64,000 bases of DNA, from the NCBI RefSeq assembly GCF_902713425.1, contig NC_081198.1:20195188-20259187 (forward strand), in the 5' to 3' direction. Both the position numbers and the translations under genes were made by a program. Origin of the DNA: Acipenser ruthenus. Its lineage: Eukaryota; Chordata; Actinopteri; Acipenseriformes; Acipenseridae. Within the stretch, counting starts at the first letter, position 1. Each line of letters starts with the position of its first letter. The notes under the pieces were generated by a model that was not told where the DNA came from, made no database searches, and saw nothing but the letters and a program-made list of their open reading frames with translations. This document shows positions 38,275 to 48,615 of this stretch, in pieces.

Positions 38275-38972
38275 TTGGCTCAGATCAAGTGTGTGTGGCA
38301 TGACCGCAGCATTTGTTCACTAGAAGAAAGAGATGGCGGTGTGCAGGATGGCCTACAACAATCCATTTAGGTCAGCTGGTCGGGCTGGGCTTAGGAATAC
38401 TGCGAGATTTTTGTGGAAGGGAAGAGCGGAGGAGGAGATGCTGGATAGGGAACAATTTACCGAGAAGTATTGCTGGGAGTTTTGAATTGAGCCGGAAGAA
38501 ATTTTTTGTTTACAAAGGAATGGAACATCTAATTTTTTGGATGTCACTTTGCATAGCGCACAAGCCTTTCAGTATCTTCTTGATACTTGTACTGCTAAAG
38601 AGGATCAAGAGCCTTTATCTTTTTTTCCATGGAGTCCTTGGCTAAAACAAATTTCCAAATTATAACAGTACATATGTACAATCCATATGTGTCGGATTTA
38701 GCCATAAGTGCTTTCCTGTCCAGGTATGTGTATGTGATTTCCGGGGCAAAGTTAGAGACAACTATAAAATTTGGAACGGGAAGAGACAGTTTCAGGTGCT
38801 GCTTCAGCAAGAGGAGGGAGGATATGATGGGTTCCGTCATCCCCCCCACAAATTTCTTTATTGGAGCAGATAGGGGTTATCTGTTTTATTCACGGCAGCC
38901 CCTGTTCTGCAGAAAATGTTCCAGTTTTGGCCATATAGAGGTCGGGTGTACACAAGAGAGATGCAGAAACTG
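38275..38972 (+). mobile_element. K2: Keno-like LINE 5' end with ORF1, cut at 38972
   Basis: Begins with a U2-like head (ttggctcagatcaagtgtg), then 'gtggcatgaccgcag', then ATGGCG at 38332. ORF1 has an RRM-like stretch (VHMYNPYVSDLAISAFLSRY) and the block VIPPTNFFIGADRGYLFYSRQ. It ends within the zinc knuckles (CRKCSSFGHIEVGC...CRN). At about 38972 it stops against U2 spacer in opposite orientation. The missing continuation of this knuckle is found at 63477 on the other strand. Confidence 0.82.
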
Positions 38973-39058
38973 GCACACTGGCACTCTCCCTCCAGTAGGG
39001 GTAGACAAAATGCTCACAGGAGAGATCCAGATCTGACTTTGACCAACGTTAGAGAAAG
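38973..39058 (-). repeat. U2 3' flank (minus strand)
   Basis: Short piece of spacer just downstream of the complete U2 gene, including its 3' box. It ends abruptly at the K2 junction. Confidence 0.88.
39032..39048 (-). terminator. snRNA 3' box of the complete U2 gene
   Basis: On the minus strand 'gttggtcaaagtcaga' begins about 11 nt after the U2 3' end. It fits the snRNA 3'-box consensus GTTTn(0-3)AAARNNAGA, which directs 3' end formation by the Integrator complex. Confidence 0.75.
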
Positions 39059-39246
39059 GTGTGCACCGTTCCCGGAGGTACTGCAATACCGGGCCGATGC
39101 GTGGAGTGGATGGAGCAAGCCCCTGTTCCATCTCCCGATTCCAAAAATCAATTTAATATATGGTCCCCTGATAGGGGACGTATCAGATATTAAACTGATA
39201 AGAACAGATACTACACTTGATCTTAGCCAAAAGGCCGAGAAGCGAT
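39059..39246 (-). ncRNA. RNU2: U2 snRNA gene, complete (188 nt)
   Basis: Full length from ATCGCTTCTCGGCC to GGTGCACAC. It has the branch-site-pairing GTAGTA (nt 33-38), the Sm site ATTTTTGG and the 3' stem-loops (cttgctccgtccactccacg region, with one base changed relative to other copies here). U2 is the spliceosomal RNA that pairs with the intron branch site. A spacer with a PSE-like box lies upstream and a 3' box downstream. It is the only complete U2 gene in the window, set between two inverted junctions. Confidence 0.96.
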
Positions 39247-39635
39247 GGCGATCTGGCCCTTGCCCGGGGCCCCCCAGCCCGGACGGCACAGGGGGATTCA
39301 AAGGTGGGTGCAAAATTTCAAGCACAAGCAGACCCCCAAAAAACGGGCTGCTGCTTCCAGAGGGGAAATGTGCAATTTAAGCAGGAGAAAACAAAACAAA
39401 GCAAAAACACACACAACACCAAAAACAAAACATAAACTGGCGGAGTGTGTCTTACAAATTGTCATGCCAAGCTGCTATGCTGTGCAAGGTGCCTTGGGTC
39501 ACTACAATTGTGCCTCGCTGGCTGGCTGGCTAAGAAGGACCTGGCTTAGGGACATGTTCCACCACACTTGTCTGGTTAGCTGCATGCTCCCAGGAAACAA
39601 ACTGCTGCTGTCTACATCATCACCACATGTGAATT
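39247..39635 (-). repeat. U2 upstream spacer and promoter region (minus strand)
   Basis: Homologous to the upstream halves of the other spacers. It carries the PSE-like box and ends at about 39635, next to the (TTTC) position, where the sequence switches to an LTR end on the plus strand. Confidence 0.88.
39294..39311 (-). promoter_or_regulatory. Candidate PSE of the complete U2 gene
   Basis: On the minus strand the 'cacccacctttgaatcc' segment lies about 48-65 bp upstream of the U2 start, where the proximal sequence element of vertebrate snRNA promoters sits (SNAPc binding, Pol II). It is conserved in all spacers here. The match to the PSE consensus is partial, so position is the main support. 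Confidence 0.5.
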
Positions 39636-39776
39636 AAAACCTTTTATTTTCTGTTCTGTCTGTTAATTATTAAATGCTGAGCGAAAGCATTCGCTCAGCT
39701 TCACAAACCCCAAATCTCTGTCTGTTTATTTCCTGGCTCTGGTCTGACGCCACCCACTCCGGCTGTCTTTGTGACA
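39636..39776 (+). mobile_element. LTR end fragment (fossil) at the left edge of K3
   Basis: About 141 bp match the LTR of the element at 60133-62499, ending CTTTGTGACA next to the same LINE base. It shows that K3 derives from a LINE copy that already carried this LTR element. Confidence 0.85.
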
Positions 39777-42700
39777 GGGTGTTATTAAAGGACAAGGAGA
39801 TGGAGGTAGTGCAATGCATTTTAGTACTGCCAGGGCGCATTCTGTGTGTGGATGTGAACTGGAGAGGTCAAAAGCTGAGACCGATTAATGTGTATGCACC
39901 TACTGATTTGGTTTCTAGAAATGACTGTTTTGTTGCCATAAAGGATCTCCTTGTGACAAATAGACACATAGTTTTGGGAGGGGATTTTAATGTATCATTA
40001 GATAAGGGGAATGTGCACGATTATAAGGTGGGGGTGTTAAAGGGTATTATAGTACTTTTTAGTTTGGTGGATAGTTTTAAAAAAATGTAATCCAGGGTTG
40101 GAAGGGATCACATGGTGAAATGCAAGGGGGGCAAAAAAGTAGATTATTTTTTTGTTTCAAATGTGTTGTCTGTTAGTTTTTGTAACACATCTCCATTATG
40201 GTTTTCAGATCACGATAGTTTAAAATATATTATTAGTTTCACAACACCGGTGTTTGGTGGGTTTTGGAAATTGAATTGAGGTATTGGAAGATAAAGCATT
40301 TAGGGAGCTTTTTGTATTTCATTTTAAGGGATGGGTTGAAATGTTGTGTTATTGTGATTCTGTTCTAGTTTGGTGGGAGGGGGTAAAGGGAAAAATTAAG
40401 ATACTTAACAATTCTGCAGGGATAGAAGGAGGAAGGAGCAGAGAGCGGTTTTGGGGTTACAGAAGGAATTGGAGGGGGTGTATATAAGGAGAAACACAGG
40501 GGGTAATTTTGATTTTGAAAAGGCAAGGGAACTTAAGGATAAGATGAGGGTGGTGTGGGGAAAAAGGGCGAGTTTTTGTTTAGGTGTAAGGGGGATTTTT
40601 TAGAAAAACATGGAGACATGTAGTTCATATTTTTTTAAACAGGTGAAGGGTGAACAAAAAAAGAGGGTGATCAGGGGTTTAAAGGGGAAAGATGAGGTCA
40701 CAGTGGTGGATACAGAGGGCATGCTAGACTGTGCTAGTAATTTATAAAGAATTATTTTCAGAAAAAGAGGTTAATGAGGAGGTTGGTGCCTCTTTTTTGG
40801 ATAAAGTGCATGTCAGGCTGTCTGATGAGGTGAGAGAGAGTTTGGAGAGACCGGTCACTGTTGTGGAGTTGAAAAGTGCGCTTAATAAAATGGCAGATAG
40901 GAAAGTGCCAGGGGGAGACTGTCTCCCTAAAGAATTGTCACTTTTTGGGAGGTAATTGAGCCAGTATTATTAATGGTGGTGGGGGAAGTTTTTCGCACAG
41001 GGAGTTTGTCAAAATCTATGAGGAATGGTGTGATTTCTTTATTGTTTAAAAAAGGGGATGAGATGGACCTGAGGAACTGGAGGCCAGTCACTTTGTTAAC
41101 GGTGGATTATAAAATAATCGCAAAGGTTATGACAGAGGTTAAAACAAGCAATGCCGTTAATTGTAAGTCAGGATCAGACCTGTGGGGTGGTGGGTAGATC
41201 GGTTCATTGGAATCTGATGTTAACAAGGGATGCAATTAGTTGGGCTGAGGATAGGAGGGTACCTCTAATGTTGGTGAGCCTGGATCAGGAGAAGGCGTTT
41301 TGATTGGGTGAACCAGGGTTTTTTGTTTAGAGTCTTGGCACATTTTGGATTTGGGGAAAAGTTTGAGGTGGTTAAAAATGTTGTACACTGAGGTGGGTAG
41401 TAGGGTGAATATCAATGGGCATCTGGGGGAATTCATTTCACAAGTTTCAGGGGTGTCCACTGTCTCCTCTGTTGTATGTTTTGTATATGGAACCTTTTGC
41501 GGAGGCGGTGAGAGTGGATGATGGGATTGAGGGGTTGTTGTTACCAGGGAGTGGCGGTGTCTCTGTTAAGATCTCGCAGTATGAGGATGACAACTCTTTT
41601 TTTGACATCAGACAGAAGTTTGGAAAGAGTTCTTCAGGACCTTGCACAGTTTGCCTTAGCATCAGGATCAAAATTGAACATGGATAAATCATCGGTCATG
41701 TTTCTTGGGGCCTGGGGGGATAGGTCTGATGCACCAGGGGGTTTACAGTTATGCACCGAGGGGTTAAAGTTATTAGGGATTTCATTCTATCACAAGGGGA
41801 GTGGGGTTAAGAATTGGGCGGATAAATTGGTAAGGTTAAGGGTGAAAATAGGATTATGGAAGTGTAGGAAGTTAACTTTTTTGGGGAAAGTGTTAGTGCT
41901 AAAAAGTGATGTTCCATTTTTATTGTATTTATCTTACATTTTTCCTTTACCATGTAAATTCAGAAAGATTTTGGTTAAAATGGTTTTTGATTTTGTTTGG
42001 GGGGGGAAATATGAATACATTAAGAGGGATGTCATGTATAGGAGGGTGGAGGATGGGGGGAGGGGTGTTCCTAACATCCCTCTTTAAATTGGACTATTTT
42101 TTTCATCCTTATGTATTGCTTTGAATCCAGTGGTTTTTCATAAATGTCAGTATTTTGTTTCATTATGGTTCTTTTACTATGAGAAATATTGTTGTCTGGT
42201 CGAATAATAGACCAAAGGCAGAGGTATTGCCAGAGCACTATCAGTGTGCAGTTGTTTTTTTAAAGAAACATCCAATTTGTAAAACGGAGAAATTATGTAC
42301 ACAGCACAAATTTCTGTATAAAAATATCATTGAGGGGGAGGGTTTGGAGTTGGTTGGGGGGGGGTCACAAAAGAGGTGTGGGGAAGGGTGCAGCCGAAAG
42401 GTTTAGATAATGGGTTAAGATTTAAATTGATTAGTGGTGCACAGGAGGTTACCTATAAGGGAAATTTTACATAAACACAAATTAACAAAGAATAAGTTCT
42501 GTCCTAGAATGTGTAGGGTGGAAGAGACTTTGAGTCATGTGTTCTGGGACTGTTTTTTTGTTAAAAGGGTTTGGGCACAAATGGAGAAGGTGTTTGATTT
42601 GATTTTGTTAGATTTTGCTTTGTCATATAGTATTGTGGTGGAGGGATTGGATTATAAAGGGATAAAGAAGGAGGTAGGGTTTTTATTGTGGTTAGTTATT

Positions 42701-43040
42701 AGTTTAGTGAAACAGAGTATCTGGGATGCAAGAAATGTTTTAGTTAAATCAAATACGAAATGGAAAGTACTGGGGGTGGTGAATAAGGTATGTGGGGATT
42801 TGAGGGGTAGGGTAAAAAGGGATGTGTTAAGGTGGGGATTTAATGCTGCAAAAGAAAAATGGAAGGGTTTGGTGTATTTGTAGTAAGATTTCTGTAAATA
42901 AGGGAAGGGGTTAGGTGTGACATGGGTTATGTATGGGATGGATTTGAGTTTATTTTGCGGGGTGAATACTCTGTATATTGTCATGTATTTTCTTTTGTGA
43001 ATTTGTTTATTTGGAATAAATTATATATAAAAAAAATCTG
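39777..43040 (+). mobile_element. K3: Keno-like LINE, ORF2 and 3' UTR
   Basis: Begins inside the APE domain (LINVYAPTDLVSRN-type block; GGDFNVSLDKGN) and continues through FSDHDSLK and the RT: PGGDCLPKE, SLLFKKGDEMDLRNWRP (41040-41100), GCPLSPLLYVLYMEPFAEAV, and catalytic box QYEDD at about 41577-41591. It then passes to the C-terminal Cys/His cluster (CPRMCRVEETLSHVFWDC) and a 3' UTR ending aaaaaatctg against U2 nt 46. Many frame breaks are present, so it is dead. It is nearly identical to K6 (57.0-60.1 kb, minus), except that K6 keeps YADD and a longer 3' UTR. Confidence 0.88.
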
Positions 43041-43183
43041 TTATCAGTTTAATATCTGATATGTCCCCTATCAGGGGACCATACATTAAATTGATTTTTG
43101 GAATCGGGAGATGGAACAGGGGCTTGCTCCGTCCACTCCACGCATCGGCCCGGTATTGCAGTACCTCCGGGAACGGTGCACAC
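43041..43183 (+). ncRNA. U2 snRNA, 3' part (nt 46-188), cut by K3
   Basis: Same extent as the piece at 37587. It keeps the Sm site and 3' stem-loops and lacks the 5' 45 nt. A good 3' box follows (43195-43210). Confidence 0.92.
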
Positions 43184-43777
43184 CTTTCTCTAACGTTGGT
43201 CAAAGTCAGATCTGGATCTCTCCTGTGAGCATTTTGTCTACCCCTGCTGGAGGGAGAGTGCCAGTGTTGATGCAAGTTTTCCCGCCGTTTTACTTCTTTT
43301 TTTTATTTCTCTCTTTCTTTCTTTCTCTATTTCTTTCTTTCTCTCTCTCTCTTTCTTTCTCTCTTTCTTTCTTGCTTTCTTTCTTTCTTTTATTCACATG
43401 TGGTGATAATGTAGACAGCAGCAGTTTGTTTCCTTGGAGCATGCAGCTAACCAGACAAGTGTGGTGGAACATGTCCCTATGCCAGGTCCTTCTTAGCCAG
43501 CCAGCCAGCGAGGCACAGTTGTAGTTACCCAAGGCACCTTGCACAGCATAGCAGCTTGGCATGACTATTTGTAAGACGCACTCTGCCAGTTTATTTTGTT
43601 TTTGGTGTTATGTGTGTTTTTGCTTTGTTTTGTTTTCTCCTGCTTAAATTGCACATTTCCCCTCTGGAAGCAGCAGCCCGTTTTTTTGGAGTCTGCTTGT
43701 GCTTGAAATTTTGCACCCACCTTTGAATCCCCCTGTGCCGTCCGGGCTGGGGGGCCCCTGGCAAGGGCCAAGTTGCC
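43184..43777 (+). repeat. U2 intergenic spacer
   Basis: Full spacer with 3' box, a TTTC/TTTCTC tract (43297-43390), a GCCA repeat and a PSE-like box. It leads directly into the U2 head of K4. Confidence 0.88.
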
Positions 43778-45368
43778 ATCGCTTCTCGGCCTCTTGGCTC
43801 GATTTTAAGTATGTGGCCTGCCCGCAGCTTTTGAGGATCAAGAAAGAGAAGGTGATGGCGTTTCGGAATTCTGCATCGGCCCCTGTGGCGCGACTATTGA
43901 ACACCCTATGTTTCGTTGGAAAAGAAGTAGACAGAGAGAATCAGAATGGAAAGAAAACAACTTTTCTGATCCTATTCAGGATTTTTGGTTTGAACCTTTT
44001 TTTGCAAGAGAAACACGAATCCTGACTGTGCACATGTATAATCCTTACTGCAAAGAGCATGATATTGTTTACTTTTTAAAGCAATACTGTGAGGTAATAG
44101 GGATTGGAATTAAAAGCAAAGATGAGGATGAGCTATGGAATGGGAAGAGACAGTATGTGGTGAGGCTAAAACCAAGTCCAACAGGTGGGATAGTGCACCC
44201 TCCAGCTACTTTCTTTATTGGAGCAAATAAAGGGTACTTGTATTATGCAGGACAACCTTTGACATGCAGAAAATGTGGACAGACAGGACACATGGCAGAG
44301 AGGTGTGAACATTTTTTGTCGGAATTGTATGACAGCAGGACATATGGCAAAGGACTGCAATGTTCCAAAAGCATGTAACCTATGTGGGTCTAGAGAGCAC
44401 ATGTTTAAGGAGTGTTCACAAAGACAAAAAAAATATTCACTTAGGGACATTGAAGAGGTGATAGCAGAGATACTCACAGAGGAAGTGTCTGTTGCTGGTG
44501 TTGGAGCTGTCGCTGGCGCTGGTGCTAGTGGTGGCTTTGATACTGGTGTTGTCACTGATGCTAGTGCTGGTGCAGGTGATGGTGTTGATGCTGCCGTTGG
44601 TGCTCGTGAATCTTTGGGCCCTGTTCAGGAGGCTCTGCCAGCTACTTCGGAAGCTGAACCCCAGGAGACTGTGTTGCTGGAGGAGGAAGTATTGGGACAC
44701 CGGCTGTTGTTGAAGCTGTGGTAGCTGAACAAGAGGATGCAGAGGAGATTGACTCATCCCCAGAGGGAACAGTCATCCCAGACACTGTTGAGGAGAGAAA
44801 CGGGAGAGTGGAAAACAGCTAAGAGGAAGAAAGAAAAGATCAGAGGAAGAGGGAGGAGATAGAGGAGTTAAAATGGCAGTGATTGAGATCTCAAATCAAT
44901 TTGGATGTCTGCAAGGAGGAGAGGAGAGTGAGGTAATAATGGAAAGTGACTGAGCTGGCCTCGATCCGTGTCCTCCCTTCTGAAGAGAAGGACAGTGTGA
45001 AGGAAATGACTGAGCATACAGAACAGCTGGAGAGCAGCAAAGAGGAGGAAAGCCACATAGAAGGGGACTCAAAATCAGACACAACGTCAGACACTGATTC
45101 GCAAGGATCAGGGTTCTTTTTGGAGAAGTGTTTATATGTGGATGTCAAGTTGGGTAATATGGAATTGAGAGTTATAAATGTTTATGCACCTTCAAATAGA
45201 ACTGAAAGGTTGGGGGTGTTTAAAGAAACTCAAAATTTACTGTGCACAAATAGGGTGGTGGTAATGGGGGAGACTAACTTTAGATAAATTGGGTAAAAAG
45301 GAAGGAGGAGAGGTAGATTTTGCTACAAATTATTTGAAGTTGGTGTCTGATTTTTCTTTAATGGACAT
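43778..45368 (+). mobile_element. K4 (5' part): Keno-like LINE with U2 head, ORF1 and start of ORF2
   Basis: Starts with U2 nt 1-22 (one change, then 'cgattttaagtatgtggcct'). ORF1 begins ATGGCG at 43856 and continues in a second frame (43908-44378, 44275-44724). It has an RRM-like block (VHMYNPYCKEHDIVYFLKQY), ANKGYLYYAGQPL and three CCHC knuckles (CRKCGQTGHMAERC, CRNCMTAGHMAKDC, CNLCGSREHMFKEC), then a Gly/Ala/Val-rich linker. ORF2 APE pieces (LRVINVYAPSNRTERLG) run to 45368, where an LTR element interrupts. The element resumes at 48616. Confidence 0.87.
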
Positions 45369-48300
45369 TGTAACAGGGCGAGCAGCCCTGTACATTGTTT
45401 ATTTATTTTTAGATCGGGGTCTCCCCCTCCGCCCCTGTGCAGATTATTGTTTTGTTTATTGTGATTTATTGTATTTGTTGGCGAGCGCCGTGTTATTGTT
45501 TTGTTTATTTTTAAAACGTGTCCTGGCAGAGGCGAGATCGGTGCTCGTCCTCTGCCAGGAGTAATAATTAATAAACCCGTGCAGATTGTGGCCGAGGGTT
45601 AATAGGATGATTTACTAATTAGTTAAACCCCTCGGCCATGATATAAAAAGCCTGCAGCTCTCGACACTCAGTGTGGGTGTTTGGAGCGAGAGGAGAGAAC
45701 GGGAGGAGAGAAACAAAACAAAAGTAAAAGTAAAAGGATCAGTGACAGCTATTTGCCCAGCCTGACCTTTGTTTATATATTTTGGGTTCGTGATTTGTGT
45801 TTGTTTACCATTTTATTTTGCTCGGTGAGCGAGTGTTTATTTTTGTTAAAATATTTATTTTTTGTTTGCTTTAAATAAAACGGCGCCCGCGCCACTGCAC
45901 CATACCTTTTTGTTTTGTTGTTTCCTGCTTCTGCCTGACGTCAGACTACTCGTCCATTCCTGTCACACGTGGTGTCCTGCGTGGGATTGCAGCGCCTCCA
46001 GGACGCAGGCAGAAAAGGGTAATGCATCTTTTTCTTTTTTTTTCGTTTTTTTGTGTGTGGAGAGGAAGACTGAAGTAAGGAGGATGGGAGGAAGAAAGAT
46101 GAGAGGAGAGAGGAGGAAGAGCTGCAGAAGGCAGCTGCAACAGCGGCCACCAGGGGTTGTTGTGGTGAAGGAGTGGTGCCCTGGTTGTGGGGAGTTTGGG
46201 CACACCGTGGCCATCTGCCCCACCCAATACCAGGGAGAGGAGTGGATGACCCAGATGGTCGACTGGGTCTACCAGGAGCGAGAGGGGAGAGAGCGGAAGG
46301 TGAGGAGAAGGAGGCAGAGAGGGAACACGGACCTGGAAAGAGAGGAGCCCGAGCGTCCTGCGCCTGAGTGGGAGGAGCCCGAACGTCCTGCGCCTGAGTG
46401 GGAGGAGCCCGAACGTCCTGCGCCTGAGTGGGAGGAGCCCGAACGTCCACAGCCCAAGAGTGGGAGGAGCCCGAACGTCCACAGCCCAAGAGGGGGGAGT
46501 CGGTGCGTCCACAGCCCAAGAGGGGGGAGTCGGTTCGTCCACAGCCCAAGAGGGGGGAGTCGGTGCGTCCACAGCCCAAGAGGGTGGAGTCGGTGCGTCC
46601 ACAGCCCAGGAAGGGGAAGGCCGAAGGTCCACAGCCCAGGTACCTGCCAGCAGAGGGAGCGTTCCTGCTGGTTACACCTCCACCTCCGTGGGAGGACTGT
46701 GAGCCGCTCCCACCTCCGCCAGCAGAGGGAGAATACCTGCTGGTGCCACCTCCGTCTCCGTGGGAGGACTGTGAGTCACTCCCACCTCCACCAGCAGAGG
46801 GAGCATTCCTGCTGCTTCCACCTCCACCGCCCTGGGAGGACTGGGTGTCGTTCCTACCTCCGCCAGCAGAGGGAGATTACCTGCTGGTGCCACCTCCGTC
46901 TCTGTGGGAGGACTGTGAGTCGCTCCCACCACCACCAGCAGAGGGAGAATACCTGCTGGTGGCGCCTCCACCGCCGTGGAAGGATGACGTGTCGCTCCCA
47001 CCACCACCAGCAGAGGGAGAATACCTGCTGGTGCCACCTCTGTCTCCATGGGAGGACTGTGTGTTGCTCCCACCACCACCAGCAGAGGGAGCATGCCTGC
47101 TGGTTCCGCTTCCTGAAGGGGAGGAGCCCCTGCCGCCTTGGCCGCCTGAAGGGGAGGAGCCCCTGCCGCCTTCGCAGCCTGAAGGGGAGGAGCCTTGGCC
47201 GCCAGAAGGGGAGGAGCCCCTGCCGCCTTGGCCGCCAGAAGGGGAGGAGCCCCTGCCGCCTTGGCCGCCAGAAGGGGAGGAGCCCCTGCCGCCTTGGCCG
47301 CCAGGGGAGGAGCCCCTGCCGCCTTGGCCTTCAGGAGGAGAGGAGCAGGAGCTACCTCTACCTCCACCACCACCACCATTGGGAGAAGTGGAGCTCCTGC
47401 TGCCGCCTTCATGGCCAGGGGCTCCCCTCCCGCCGTCAGCATCGCCTTGGGTCGCCTGTGTCTCCCTTGCGACTCCTAGGGTTGCTGCCGGTCCTGCGTC
47501 GCCTCCCGAGGGTCTGCTGCCGTCGCCTCCCGAGGGTCCGCTGCCGTCGCCTCCCGAGGGTCCGCTGCCGCTGCCTCCCGAGGGTCCGCTGTCGTCGCCT
47601 GGGGTCGCCAGGGATCCTGCTTCGCCTGGGGTCGCCAGAGATCCGGCTTCGCCTGGTTTCACTACGCTATGGCCGGAGCCCTACGGAGGGGAATGGATGG
47701 CCATGAAGAAAGGGGGAGAGGTCCGGAGACCAGCTCCCCCAGCCGCACTTTCGCGGCAGGATATTGTGTGGTCGGAGCCCCACGGAGGGGAACTGCTGGC
47801 CATGAAGAGGAGGGGGAAGGTCAGGAGACCAGCTCCCCCAGCCGCAATTTCGTGGCAGGAGAGAGTGTGGAGGGAGCCCCGGAAGAGGGAGCTGCCTGCC
47901 ACGAAGAATTGGGGGGTGCCAAAAATTCCACCATGGCCACCCCCCAGAAGCAACTTGCTTCCCCCTCTTCCAGGACTTTGAGACTGAGGGGGGAGGTGGC
48001 CGTTGGGGCCATGTGTGCTTCGCACAAGGAGGGGGATATGTAACAGGTCGAGCAGCCCTGTACATTGTTTATTTATTTTTAGATCGGGGTCTCCCCCTCC
48101 GCCCCTGTGCAGATTATTGTTTTGTTTATTGTGATTTATTGTATTTGTCGGCGAGCGCCGTGTTATTGTTTTGTTTATTCAATAATCGGTGCTCGTCCTC
48201 TGCCAGGAGTAATAATTAATAAACCCGTGCAGATTGTGGCCGAGGGGTAATAGGATGATTTACTAATTAGTTAAACCCCTCGGCCATGATATAAAAAGCC

Positions 48301-48615
48301 TGCAGCTCTCGGCACTCAGTGTGGGTGTTTGGAGCGAGAGGAGAGAACGGGAGGAGAGAAACAAAACGAAAGTAAAAGTAAAAGGATCAGTGACAGCTAT
48401 TTGCCCAGCCTGACCTTTGTTTATATATTTTGGGTTCATGATTTGTGTTTGTTTACCATTTTATTTTGCTCGGTGAGCGAGTGTTTATTTTTGTTAAAAT
48501 ATTTATTTTTTGTTTGCTTTAAATAAAACGGCGCCCGCGCCACTGCACCATACCTTTTTGTTTTGTTGTTTCCTGCTTCTGCCTGACATCAGACTACTCA
48601 TCCATTCCTGTCACA
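45369..48615 (+). mobile_element. Non-autonomous LTR retroelement, copy 2, inside K4 (fossil)
   Basis: LTRs at 45369-45967 and 48039-48615 start TGTAACAGG and end CTGTCACA. A primer-binding-like TGGTGTCCTGC follows the left LTR. The internal frame begins with a gag-like CCHC knuckle (CPGCGEFGHTVAIC). Pro/Glu-rich tandem repeats of about 30-33 bp follow (46345-46620, 47120-47330), then three copies of the EP..GE..AMK..G.VRRPAPPAA block. No pol was found. The LTRs are similar to each other and the element looks largely whole for a non-autonomous type. No clear target duplication was seen. It lies in the APE region of LINE K4. Confidence 0.8.

Noticed and set aside
38629-39036. Open frame of 135 codons running from LINE ORF1 into inverted U2 flank
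   Set aside because: The last third is read-through into U2 spacer across the 38972 junction, so it is not a genuine fusion gene.
45862-47981. Open frames of 614 and 517 codons that look like large proteins
   Set aside because: They lie between the LTRs of copy 2 and derive from its gag-like region and repeats. The frame overlap is a product of repeat periodicity.
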